NCBI GenBank assembly: GCA_023703575.1
Contig: CP097969.1
Span: 1,521,517-1,585,516 of the forward strand
DNA length: 64,000 nucleotides
Source: SAR86 cluster bacterium
GTDB taxonomy: Bacteria > Pseudomonadota > Gammaproteobacteria > Magnimaribacterales > Magnimaribacteraceae
Direction: 5' to 3'
Shown: piece after piece, positions 42,982 to 50,650 of the stretch
Numbering within the stretch: position 1 is the first letter of the stretch
Layout of the letters: each line of letters begins with the position of its first letter
Notes under the pieces: generated by a model
The model's input: the letters and a program-made list of their open reading frames with translations, nothing else
What the model was told of the DNA's origin: nothing
The model's database searches: none
Position numbers and translations under genes: made by a program

Positions 42982-44811
42982 ATGAAAAAAATACTCCTAA
43001 GTTCGGGAATTTTATTAACAGCCATTTTTATAAGTTCTTGTTTGTACCTGATGAACCTATATTCGCAGAAACCTGTTTCGATAGATCACTATTTAGCAAA
43101 AGATCTAGTCAAGAAAATAACTGACTCACCCGAATATATGACTAATCTTGGTGTGTTTGATAATTTTGGTTTTATCTTTAGACATAACGAAAGGCTATCA
43201 GTGCAAACCTCTGATAAAAGAAGTGAGGATTACAAGCACAATCTAAACCGCTTAAAGATTTTGCAAAGTTTTGACAAAAGCAAACTAAGCAAAAGTCAAA
43301 AGATTACTCAAAAGATAGCTATATTTGACACTCAAAATGATATTGAAGCTTATGAGCGCTTTAAATATCACTCGTATCCATTCAATCAAATAAGCGGCAA
43401 TCATCTTAACTTGGTAGAGTTTATGACTGATACACATCCTATGAAAACTTTAAAAGATGCACGCAACTATATAGATAGGGTTGAAATGTTTGATGAAGTT
43501 CTAATTGAAAACCTAAGCTGGTTAAAAGCACAAAAAGAGCAAGAAATTTTTCTTCCAAAATTTGTTATGGATCATGTCATTGGACAGCTTGAGGAGCTGA
43601 TTAGCTACGAAGACTCCAACAACCCCTTAATGCAAATATTTATAAAAAAAATTGACAATATTGGAATAAATGAAGGCGAAAGAACTAAGCTAATAAATGA
43701 ATTAAGTGAAGCTATCAAAGTTAATGTTAAGCCGGGCTATCAATCAATTCTCAGTTTTATGATTGAGAACTATAAATATGCTAATCCATATCATGGTGTC
43801 TGGTCCTTGCCTGATGGTGATGATTTCTATGCTCTCAGACTCAGAACTTATACAACAACCGACTACTCGGCAGCAGAAATTCATGAAATTGGCTTGCAAG
43901 AAGTAGAAAGAATTGGAAACAGGATGAAAGAAATTTTCATAGAGCTTGGTTATGAAGTTAATAAGCCAATCGGAGAGATGATGAGTGATCTTAATGAAAA
44001 TCCAGAATTTTTATATGAGGATACGCCTGATAGAAAAGAGATAGTTATTAAAGACTATAATCAAATGGTTAAAGAGGCAGAACAAGACGTAAAGCCTTAC
44101 TTTTTCAATTTTCCAGAAAGCCCAGTAGAAGTAAGGGCGGTGCCTGAGTACTCAGAAAAGACCGCTGCAGGGGGTTATTATCAGTCACCCAGTTTGGATG
44201 GTTCGCGACCTGGAGTCTTCTATGCAAATCTCTATGACATAAAGCAAACACCAAAGTTTGGAATGAGAACATTAACATTTCATGAGGCCGTACCCGGACA
44301 TCACTTCCAAATAGCATTGAATTTGGAAAATGATGAACTAACTTTGTATAGACGTCTTGGATACAGAACTTCAGCTTATACTGAGGGCTGGGCTCTTTAT
44401 GCTGAACAATTAGGAGTTGAAGTAGGGATGACTAAAAGTCTCTATGATGAGTTGGGAGTGCTTCAAAGTGAAATGTTCAGGGCTAACAGATTGGTTGTAG
44501 ATACTGGCTTACATTACAAAAAATGGACTAGGGAAAAAGCTATGAAGTATATGAAAAAAGTAACCGGTATGTCTGATACTGAGGTGAGGGTTGAGATTGA
44601 AAGATATATTGTTTGGCCTGGACAAGCAACCAGTTACAAGATGGGTATGATAAAAATCTTAGATTTAAGGGATAAGGCCATGAAAGAACTGGGTGCAAAA
44701 TTTGATCTCAGAAAATTTCATTCAATAGTTTTAGATCAAGGCATAGTCCCTTTATTTATCCTAGATGATTTAATAGATGAATGGATAAATGAAGAGAAAA
44801 CTGTCAATTAG
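42982..44811 (+). CDS. DUF885-family metallopeptidase lipoprotein
   Basis: 609 residues. The N-terminus has a hydrophobic helix and lipobox IFISSC (Cys20), so it is probably a lipoprotein. The zinc site is TFHEAVPGHHFQIA at about residue 433 (HExxPGHH, diagnostic of DUF885), with RTSAYTEGWALYAEQLG supplying the distal glutamate. The C-terminal VWPGQATSYKMGMIKIL is also conserved. DUF885 proteins are predicted peptidases related to the gluzincins. Independently transcribed; no partner gene nearby. Confidence 0.88.
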   Translation: MKKILLSSGILLTAIFISSCLYLMNLYSQKPVSIDHYLAKDLVKKITDSPEYMTNLGVFDNFGFIFRHNERLSVQTSDKRSEDYKHNLNRLKILQSFDKSKLSKSQKITQKIAIFDTQNDIEAYERFKYHSYPFNQISGNHLNLVEFMTDTHPMKTLKDARNYIDRVEMFDEVLIENLSWLKAQKEQEIFLPKFVMDHVIGQLEELISYEDSNNPLMQIFIKKIDNIGINEGERTKLINELSEAIKVNVKPGYQSILSFMIENYKYANPYHGVWSLPDGDDFYALRLRTYTTTDYSAAEIHEIGLQEVERIGNRMKEIFIELGYEVNKPIGEMMSDLNENPEFLYEDTPDRKEIVIKDYNQMVKEAEQDVKPYFFNFPESPVEVRAVPEYSEKTAAGGYYQSPSLDGSRPGVFYANLYDIKQTPKFGMRTLTFHEAVPGHHFQIALNLENDELTLYRRLGYRTSAYTEGWALYAEQLGVEVGMTKSLYDELGVLQSEMFRANRLVVDTGLHYKKWTREKAMKYMKKVTGMSDTEVRVEIERYIVWPGQATSYKMGMIKILDLRDKAMKELGAKFDLRKFHSIVLDQGIVPLFILDDLIDEWINEEKTVN

Positions 44812-44879
44812 CTTTTAATTCAAAAAAACTGAGCCACTAGGCATATTTAGTATTTATGAGAAATTATTTAGATAACTGA

Positions 44880-45284
44880 TTAGGCTGAGTGACAAGAGTC
44901 ACATTCAAGTTTTCGGCAAAGTTTATAATTTTTATAATGCGCAAAAACAATAAGTGATGCTCCGATAGTAGTAAATAATTTCTCTCCGAACTCACCCCAA
45001 ATAGCTGTGCCAATAGTTACAGCAAAAATTAAAGCAATGATCCCGAGCAGTCCAGTGACAAAAAAGCTTAATTTTGAATGATTTTTCATTCCTCTAAAGA
45101 GAGCATAAAGGCTTACTGGTATTGCAAGTAACAATAGCAGGTAATGTATCAATTCATTATTATATGAAAGCGTTACGTAACCTGAAAACAAAACTAACAA
45201 TATAGGTACCAACAGACAATGAGCCAAACAAATAAGCGATAGGCTAATAGCTGTTTTATCCGAATATTCTTGTGTAACTTTCAT
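44880..45284 (-). CDS. MerC-family membrane protein
   Basis: 134 residues and four predicted helices. The first helix carries LSLICLAHCLLVPILLVLF, the Cys-x-x-x-Cys/His pattern of MerC-domain proteins; the C-terminus NYKLCRKLECDSCHSA has three cysteines and a histidine. MerC imports mercuric ion in mer operons, but chromosomal MerC-domain proteins without merA/merT, as here, may handle other metals. It is last in the run from the dioxygenase. Confidence 0.75.
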   Translation of the reverse strand: MKVTQEYSDKTAISLSLICLAHCLLVPILLVLFSGYVTLSYNNELIHYLLLLLAIPVSLYALFRGMKNHSKLSFFVTGLLGIIALIFAVTIGTAIWGEFGEKLFTTIGASLIVFAHYKNYKLCRKLECDSCHSA

Positions 45285-45354
45285 TATGTTTTGAGGACGT
45301 TGAACTTTAAATTATTAAATCTAATAATACAAATTTTAATTTTTTAAATTTTTA

Positions 45355-45876
45355 CTAAACAATGTTGCTATCAATGAGAACAGCGATTAATAATGCTGGT
45401 TCAGTACCATTATTTACCCAAGCGTGATTTGTGCCTCTTTGAACAACAACATCATGCGGTTGGAGAGCCACCTCTTCTTCATCCAAAATCAGAGTGACAT
45501 CCCCTTTGAGGAGAATAATATAATCAATCGTATGTGTCTCGTGCATTGCTGCATTTCGAGAGGTATCAACCCTATGATGAGCTGCTCCCATTTTCTCAAA
45601 AGCCTCTGCGGTAGCCGCCTCTATAACATCCTGAGGAACTCCTTCTGGAATTGGATTAATCTGAAAATATCTGAATTTTGTTCCACCTTTAACGGGCGAT
45701 AACATAATATCTATGTCTGCTCTGTCATTATCTGACTTGGTTTCGAACCCAGATCCGTCAGTATTCCAGATTTCAAATAATCCTCCAGCATCCTCTCCCA
45801 GGGATCGGGCAGGAGGTCCGTCTATTGAAATGATGGATTTACCATTTTCATTGTGGCCAGTAATTATTCGTCTCAT
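45355..45876 (-). CDS. Cupin-domain protein
   Basis: 173 residues. The C-terminal half is a single cupin barrel: THTIDYIILLKGDVTLILDEEE and LQPHDVVVQRGTNHAWVNNG. The N-terminal half (RRIITGHNENGKSIISID; GGTKFRYFQINP) is a conserved extension seen in stand-alone cupins of this type. Metal-binding His and Glu candidates are present. GGGAG precedes the ATG. It follows the dienelactone-hydrolase-like gene by 19 nt. Confidence 0.85.
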   Translation of the reverse strand: MRRIITGHNENGKSIISIDGPPARSLGEDAGGLFEIWNTDGSGFETKSDNDRADIDIMLSPVKGGTKFRYFQINPIPEGVPQDVIEAATAEAFEKMGAAHHRVDTSRNAAMHETHTIDYIILLKGDVTLILDEEEVALQPHDVVVQRGTNHAWVNNGTEPALLIAVLIDSNIV

Positions 45877-45895
45877 TTTATTCTCCCTTTTATAT

Positions 45896-46822
45896 TTATT
45901 GACTATGTTCTAAAAGAAACTGAATGGAGTCTTTCATAGATGATCTCCTTGCTTGCCAGTTACAGCCCAAATGAGCCCCTATCTTTGCCTTATCTTTAAA
46001 TAATTTTGTTCTCTCATGCGGCTCATTCATCATAGTTTTTTTTCCTTTAGCATCTTGATGATAGTGTGTGCCATCTTTTCCGACTATTGTATGTCTTCTC
46101 CCAACTGCTATTGCATTAGGCACGAATACTACTGGATCTACAGAATCAAAAGAGTGATGACTATCTTCATAAACAATTGTCTTACTATTCCCTCCATTCT
46201 CATTAATGGCTGGAGATAATTCTTCTATCAGAATAGATGGAGTGTAATCATCATCTTTACCAATCAGAGTTAAAATAGGTGCATTGCTCCAACGCATTTC
46301 CTCAGGCCACATAAAGGCACCGGGATAAAATGCCAAGTGCCCAGCAAATCTTTCTCCTGACGCTGCTAATTTTTCAGCCAAAGGCTCCCAGGCTGAATAA
46401 ATAGCTGCACTCCCACCAAGACTCCATCCAGCAATGTAGATTTGATTAGAATCTATATCAGGATGATCGGATAAAAGTTTCAGCGCATTAAAACAATCAG
46501 CCAGAACTGTAGCTAAAGTTACTTGTATTTGATCCTCCACAATAGAGATAACACCTCTAGCGTCAAAACTATTTACTCGAAATACTGCAAAGCCATTATT
46601 AAGAAAGTTTACTGAGTGCTCATGGTGATGTCCTCTCCAACCCATACTGCCATGCATACATATAACAAGAGGATACTTTTCTTTCTTTTGCTCGGGAAAG
46701 ATAAGAGATCCGTACATCTGTTGCTCTTCAGAAGGCTTGCTATTCAAAATATGAAAGAATTCAAATGGATTAGATGACTTGTAAGCGATTACACCCTCAT
46801 CACCTGATTGAAATCTATGCAT
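45896..46822 (-). CDS. Dienelactone-hydrolase-like alpha/beta hydrolase
   Basis: 308 residues. PLVICMHGSMGWRGHHHEHS gives the oxyanion region, YIAGWSLGGSAAIYSAWEPL the nucleophile Ser in G-W-S-L-G, LTLIGKDDDYTPS the Asp and DSHHSFDSVDP the His. This arrangement is typical of the dienelactone hydrolase/PET-hydrolase-like superfamily. No signal peptide, so cytoplasmic. It lies 5 nt after the dioxygenase gene, suggesting consecutive steps. Confidence 0.82.
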   Translation of the reverse strand: MHRFQSGDEGVIAYKSSNPFEFFHILNSKPSEEQQMYGSLIFPEQKKEKYPLVICMHGSMGWRGHHHEHSVNFLNNGFAVFRVNSFDARGVISIVEDQIQVTLATVLADCFNALKLLSDHPDIDSNQIYIAGWSLGGSAAIYSAWEPLAEKLAASGERFAGHLAFYPGAFMWPEEMRWSNAPILTLIGKDDDYTPSILIEELSPAINENGGNSKTIVYEDSHHSFDSVDPVVFVPNAIAVGRRHTIVGKDGTHYHQDAKGKKTMMNEPHERTKLFKDKAKIGAHLGCNWQARRSSMKDSIQFLLEHSQ

Positions 46823-46827
46823 CTTTT

Positions 46828-48036
46828 CTAGTCTAATCGTTTCTTAAAACGTTCTCCGCGTTCTTTTGCAAATTTAAAGGCAGCTTGTGTTTCGGCCTTA
46901 ACCTCATCATTTTGTTTTTGACGTAATTCAGCATATTCGTCCGCCCACCAACGCCTAGTTACCTGCGGAAAGGTCCCCATACGATTTACGCTAGCATTTG
47001 CACCTCTGTCTCGTCCAGACTCGTAGCCTGCCGCGCCTAAAGAATCAGCCTCAGATTTACCAAAAGGAATCAGATCTCCTTCCATTTTGGGCAATAAAAA
47101 ATAAGGCATAGAAACTCTAGTTTCTCCTTCGGGTATCAAGGTTGTATTAACACGGTGCAAGGTAGCTGAATATCTTCCTTCGCTGAGGTGCATTAAAGTT
47201 CCACCGGTATTTACGATAACTGACCCCGGAATAACAGGTACGTGATATTCACCAGGTGCTGTTTGACAAGTAACAGGAGCATCGATCCATTGCCCTTCTC
47301 CTGCTACAACTTGTAATCCAGGACGATCATTGATCAGCAGAGCTATAAACGGGGGCCCATCTATATGAGCACCTACTTTATCACTTGTGAATTTTTGATA
47401 CTCTTTTCTTACATTTTCCCGATCCTTTTCGGCAAAAGCGTGAAGACTAAAATTATGATTAAGACTCGCAGCCAGATCCGGATCGTCAAAGTCAAAATAT
47501 TCATGGAATGAGTCAACACTTTCTCCTAAAGACTCAACAATGGCCTCCCCTAGCTCATGAGTGAGGCGGTGATAGCAATCATTGAGCTCATCTATTAAAG
47601 GTTTAAAGCCAGGTAATGACTCGTCTTCAGGCCACGTATTTGGTCCACGAAACAGTCGGCGGTGAATTGGTTGAGATTTATCATCGTAGTCACATAATGA
47701 TTCTTGTTCGAATCCATACTGAAAAGCTTCTATAACTTGACCGAAACCACTATCAGCAGGAGTAGGCAAGCTATAGCCTCGAAAATAAGGCGTATTGGAA
47801 ATATGAGCAGTTTTCTTTAATTCCATTGGTGAATCGAAAAAACTACGCACTTCTCGAAATGCACGTTTTTGAAATTCATCCGTCAATCCAGGTGCATTAG
47901 TAAGAACCATAAATCCAAATTCAGATAACGCGTAAGACAAGTCCTTAAAAAACTTTTCTGGGTTTGTCCCACGATCAAGCCAATCAACTTTAGGTAGCTC
48001 AAGACTTGTGGCTTTACCATCTATGTTTTCTTTCAT
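46828..48036 (-). CDS. Isopenicillin-N-synthase-like 2OG-Fe(II) oxygenase
   Basis: 402 residues from the ATG at 48036 (GGGGAG 8 nt upstream; the in-frame GTG at 48039 is less likely). DIOX_N domain FGFMVLTNAPG at the N-terminus, then the iron triad H-x-D in VGAHIDGPPFIALLIND and the distal His/Arg in SATLHRVNTT, with RVSMPYFLLPKM after. The protein resembles plant-type and bacterial IPNS-family dioxygenases; the substrate is unknown. It starts the run dioxygenase-hydrolase-cupin-MerC. Confidence 0.85.
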   Translation of the reverse strand: MKENIDGKATSLELPKVDWLDRGTNPEKFFKDLSYALSEFGFMVLTNAPGLTDEFQKRAFREVRSFFDSPMELKKTAHISNTPYFRGYSLPTPADSGFGQVIEAFQYGFEQESLCDYDDKSQPIHRRLFRGPNTWPEDESLPGFKPLIDELNDCYHRLTHELGEAIVESLGESVDSFHEYFDFDDPDLAASLNHNFSLHAFAEKDRENVRKEYQKFTSDKVGAHIDGPPFIALLINDRPGLQVVAGEGQWIDAPVTCQTAPGEYHVPVIPGSVIVNTGGTLMHLSEGRYSATLHRVNTTLIPEGETRVSMPYFLLPKMEGDLIPFGKSEADSLGAAGYESGRDRGANASVNRMGTFPQVTRRWWADEYAELRQKQNDEVKAETQAAFKFAKERGERFKKRLD

Positions 48037-48071
48037 CACCTCATCTCCCCCAGACTCAAATATGGTCTATT

Positions 48072-48908
48072 TCATCCATATTTCTTTATTAAGTTTATAG
48101 CCCATTTCCTTACATTTGGATTTTTTTCAATATCCAGAATGAATTCTTGGCCAAATCCTCTGTAAAATACTGTTGATTCTTGTTCATTCTCCCACTTCAT
48201 TCTATTTAAAAAAAGGTCTTTTGAATCTTTAAAATATTTTGAGGGTAACTTCCATCTAGATCTTGTTTTATTTTTTTCTGTCAGAATTAAATCTGTATGA
48301 GTATGTTTAAATAATCCATGGCCTCGGTCAAAAATTTTTCTTTTATTAAGTTCCAAGTTTTTCTTGGCTATGTAAATTGTATTATTAGAAAATCTAGAGG
48401 TGTCTCCATATCCATGAGGGTGTTGAACATTATTCTCACGAAGATAACTTTTAATTTCTTTTGACCCTTCTATGATTTTATCTATTTGCAACCAACCAAA
48501 TAAATGGTGCAAATCTCTGCCATCTGCTGAGAAATTTTTAAACCATCCAAAAAATAAAAACACATCTCCAGGGCCTACATGATTATTTTTTAATTCAGTC
48601 TGAGATGAGCTGGCTTGTCCAAAAATACCGATTCTTTCGTTGAGCAATGGATCATAATGGCAATAATCCGTATCCTTTACTTTAGCCGAGACCTCTTTCA
48701 ATAAATCAGAACCTGATATGCCATTAAAATCCAGGTCTTTATATTTTTTTGGTGAACAATGATTTTGGGGGATAGGTATTGAAAAAAAGCTTCCGTCATT
48801 AAATATAGGTGAAGCACTACCACCCGCTTTTGAGTCAAAACCCTTTCTACTTAATATTAATCTCCTCAAGTAACCTTTGTTTATAGTTAACCAAAGCCAA
48901 TAGAACAA
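48072..48908 (-). CDS. Nmad3-like (nucleotide modification associated domain 3) protein
   Basis: 278 residues. RLILSRKGFDSKAGGSASPI followed by FFSIPIP at the N-terminus, HVGPGDVFLFFGWFK in the middle and YRGFGQEFILDIEKNPNVRKW at the end match my memory of Nmad3, a domain predicted from phage and restriction-like neighbourhoods to be linked to DNA base modification. The first 13 residues (MFYWLWLTINKGY) look foreign to the family; a TTG at 48869 may be the true start. As given, it overlaps the upstream gene by 22 nt. Confidence 0.7.
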   Translation of the reverse strand: MFYWLWLTINKGYLRRLILSRKGFDSKAGGSASPIFNDGSFFSIPIPQNHCSPKKYKDLDFNGISGSDLLKEVSAKVKDTDYCHYDPLLNERIGIFGQASSSQTELKNNHVGPGDVFLFFGWFKNFSADGRDLHHLFGWLQIDKIIEGSKEIKSYLRENNVQHPHGYGDTSRFSNNTIYIAKKNLELNKRKIFDRGHGLFKHTHTDLILTEKNKTRSRWKLPSKYFKDSKDLFLNRMKWENEQESTVFYRGFGQEFILDIEKNPNVRKWAINLIKKYG

Positions 48909-49246
48909 AAACCAGAATATATAATCAACATTCCATCATCAATTGTACTTAGTCTCCCTTCTACGCCCATATCTCCTCCAACGAGATAAACTGTTCCTTT
49001 GTCGGTTTCACCTGCTCTAAAAATTTCCTGTGTATCCAGATTGGCCAAAAGTGAGTTTTCCATAGGTAGTGACAAAGCATCACCAAATATGTCCCATATA
49101 TCTTCATAGCCAGCAGTACCAATCCAGGCACCAGAAGAGGTAGAGTAAGCCTCACCTGACATAAAATTACAACTTACGGTTGCTGCCTTGATGTTGGGCG
49201 ATAAAAATAAAGCTAAGAAGATTAATTTTATTAAATAATTTTTCAT
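48887..49246 (-). CDS. Secreted hypothetical protein (119 aa)
   Basis: Signal peptide MKNYLIKLIFLALFLSPNIKA, preceded by TAGGAG. The mature part starts ATVSCNFMSGEAYSTSSGAW and ends IIYSGFCSIGFG; the two cysteines could form a disulfide. It is Gly/Ser-rich and probably beta-structured. No family recognised. Its tail overlaps the Nmad3 gene. Confidence 0.65.
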   Translation of the reverse strand: MKNYLIKLIFLALFLSPNIKAATVSCNFMSGEAYSTSSGAWIGTAGYEDIWDIFGDALSLPMENSLLANLDTQEIFRAGETDKGTVYLVGGDMGVEGRLSTIDDGMLIIYSGFCSIGFG

Positions 49247-49387
49247 ACAAGTCTCCTAGCGTGATGCAATTTTAAGGATAGAGATTAGCACTAATAATGA
49301 ACTGCGTCATTTTATGAAAAAATTAATTCTTCAGTTAATGACAAATTATCATTATTTCATCGAAATAACTTTATTACTTGGGGTGAA

Positions 49388-49403
49388 CTAATCCACAGTG
49401 ACT
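49388..49403 (-). repeat. Possible sixth, degenerate glmS-tail-like boundary (B5)
   Basis: CTAATCCACAGTGACT keeps the spaced C-C-A-C-x-G-T-x-A-C of the boundary cores and lies between the NTF2-like gene and the 119-residue secreted protein gene. It is weaker than the other copies and might be chance. The rest of 49247-49430 shows nothing I can name. Confidence 0.3.
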
Positions 49404-49430
49404 GATTAGTTTTAGAAGTGATTTAATTCT

Positions 49431-49865
49431 TTATTTTCCAGTTGAAATATTTATTGGAATTATAGCCATCTTTAATTTCCAATAATCTCCTCTTTTTATT
49501 AAAGTTAAATTTGTATCCGTTGATATAAGTTCAATATCTTGATTGTTAAATCTAGTGAAATTAGTTTTATATATTGCAAAATCTTTTTGTGAAACTAATG
49601 GATCTGTGGAATTGATTTTTGAATATGACCACCCTTCTTTTTTTAAGTTTTCATAATTAACAATTTCACTGTAACTTTTTGCAACTATTATTTCATCGCC
49701 AACAAAATAAGTAATTGGTAAATCCCATAGCTCATTAATTTTATTTATATCCATCTCATTGAAATGATAGAAAAAATCTTCGATCACTTTCTCTGGGTTG
49801 TTGTTTGCGTCTTTTGCAAATAACAAAGAAGAAAATAAAAATAAAGTTGCTAAAATGTTTCTCAT
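49431..49865 (-). CDS. Secreted NTF2-like protein
   Basis: 144 residues from the ATG at 49865 (an in-frame GTG lies 9 nt upstream). Signal peptide MRNILATLFLFSSLLFA. The mature part NPEKVIEDFFYHFNEMDINKI, then LISTDTNLTLIKRGDYWKL, has the NTF2/SnoaL helix-then-sheet arrangement. Function unknown. It directly follows the boundary sequence B4 in the array downstream of glmS. Confidence 0.65.
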   Translation of the reverse strand: MRNILATLFLFSSLLFAKDANNNPEKVIEDFFYHFNEMDINKINELWDLPITYFVGDEIIVAKSYSEIVNYENLKKEGWSYSKINSTDPLVSQKDFAIYKTNFTRFNNQDIELISTDTNLTLIKRGDYWKLKMAIIPINISTGK

Positions 49866-49883
49866 AAAAATCACTTTTTAAAA

Positions 49884-49920
49884 TTACTCCACTGTAACGG
49901 GGTGTCTGTAGCAAGGTTTC
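49884..49920 (-). repeat. glmS-tail-like boundary B4
   Basis: Forward TTACTCCACTGTAACG (49884-49899) matches the glmS stop region TTACTCCACCGTTACA closely. Farther on, GCAAGGTTTCTC corresponds to GCGAGGTTTCTC of the glmS codons for Arg-Asn-Leu-Ala. On the minus strand it thus reads like a damaged copy of the final glmS codons including the TAA stop. Confidence 0.7.
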
Positions 49921-50091
49921 TCATGGATTTAATAGGTCTATGAGAGAATTATTTTCATCCACGATCCTGTGTCGTATGCCTTTTTGTTTTACCATCTGCT
50001 TCATTACACGGAAAGCATCTGCTTCATTTGTTTTGGTTTGATAGTGTTGCCAGTTACCCCACCTATCTTGCCACTGTATTTTATATTTCAT
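49921..50091 (-). CDS. Conserved-looking small protein (56 aa), cassette gene
   Basis: ATG at 50091, TGA at 49921-49923. The product starts MKYKIQWQDRWGNWQHYQTK and ends RHRIVDENNSLIDLLNP: two Trp-rich strands, a helix (NEADAFRVMKQMVKQKG) and a final strand, a compact fold with no signal peptide. Similar 55-60-residue proteins with a W-x(n)-YQT...KRHRIVD pattern are, to my memory, common in marine bacteria. Function unknown. It lies between boundaries B3 and B4. Confidence 0.7.
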   Translation of the reverse strand: MKYKIQWQDRWGNWQHYQTKTNEADAFRVMKQMVKQKGIRHRIVDENNSLIDLLNP

Positions 50092-50191
50092 TCGACAGTA
50101 ACGATTTAGATTTGAGTGCAGAATTAAGAGTGTAGTATTTTCTGAACCCTTTGTGAAACTTCAAATAAAACTCAATTTCTTTTTTATTCAT
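50081..50191 (-). CDS. Micro-ORF (36 aa), divergent third paralogue
   Basis: ATG at 50191, TAA at 50081-50083. The peptide begins MNKKEIEFYLKFHKGFRKYY and continues TLNSALKSKS. FY-x(2)-F-x-K-x-F and LNS-x-L match the micro-ORFs at 50561-50650 and 52023-52139 with the same spacing. Its 3' end runs through boundary B3 and overlaps the start of the 56-residue gene by 11 nt. Confidence 0.5.
   Translation of the reverse strand: MNKKEIEFYLKFHKGFRKYYTLNSALKSKSLLSNEI
50088..50127 (-). repeat. glmS-tail-like boundary B3
   Basis: Forward TCATTCGACAGTAACG (50088-50103) followed by an A/T stretch and GAGTGCAGAATT. On the minus strand it aligns with the B1 sequence from ATTCT to GAATGA with about two thirds identity over 37 nt, and the core keeps the GTxACxGTxGA pattern. 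It immediately precedes the 56-residue gene, whose ATG lies within it. Confidence 0.55.
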
Positions 50192-50197
50192 AAAAAA

Positions 50198-50554
50198 TCA
50201 ACATATCATGCAATGATCGATAAGAATTTTGCCTTCTACTTCCTTAAAAATTGCTTGATTAATCAATTCGTCATTACTTGAAGAAGTTTTTTGTTTCCAA
50301 ACAATTCCAACTGAGTCGTTTCTTCTAAATAAGCACACAAACTCTCTTTTAGTCCAATAAACTTTTGGTTCAATTGATAATTGTCTTTTGAGTTCTTCAG
50401 GTGTAACTATGGACTTCATTCTATTTGTGAAATACTTTGTATGCTTTTTATGATCACCCTCATTGGAACCCTCCAAACAACTATCCATAATTGGTTCTAC
50501 TATACTAAGAATTTCATCTTCACTAAGATTGGGGAGTTTCAATTCTGCACTCAA
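50198..50554 (-). CDS. Hypothetical protein (118 aa), cassette gene
   Basis: Start TTG at 50554, the only usable start, right beside boundary B2. The product has DEILSIVEPIMDSCLEGSNE, HTKYFTNRMKSIVTPEEL, a WTKREFVCLFRRNDSVGIVW core and IDHCMIC at the end. The arrangement (helices, then strands with paired aromatic residues) suggests an NTF2-like fold. No signal peptide. No known family recognised. Confidence 0.6.
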   Translation of the reverse strand: MSAELKLPNLSEDEILSIVEPIMDSCLEGSNEGDHKKHTKYFTNRMKSIVTPEELKRQLSIEPKVYWTKREFVCLFRRNDSVGIVWKQKTSSSNDELINQAIFKEVEGKILIDHCMIC

Positions 50555-50556
50555 GA

Positions 50557-50650
50557 CTATTCAACCGTCACAGTTTAAGTTTGAACAGAGAATTAGATTC
50601 TTGAACCTTTTATCAAACATCACATAAAACTTTTTGTATTTTTTAACCAT
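50557..50650 (-). repeat. 94-nt repeat unit with boundary B2
   Basis: Aligns without gaps to 52046-52139 (my count 79 of 94 identical). It contains micro-ORF 50561-50650 and the core CTATTCAACCGTCACA (50557-50572). It separates the nuclease gene from the 118-residue gene. Confidence 0.85.
50561..50650 (-). CDS. Micro-ORF (29 aa) conserved with 52023-52139
   Basis: ATG at 50650, TGA at 50561-50563. The peptide reads MVKKYKKFYVMFDKRFKNLI then LCSNLNCDG. From codon 4 to the Gly codon it differs from the 52139 copy by seven bases, of which six are silent third-position changes and one swaps Val for Met. That pattern argues that the peptide itself is under selection. It overlaps the nuclease stop by 8 nt, so coupled translation is possible. 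Function unknown. Confidence 0.6.
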   Translation of the reverse strand: MVKKYKKFYVMFDKRFKNLILCSNLNCDG

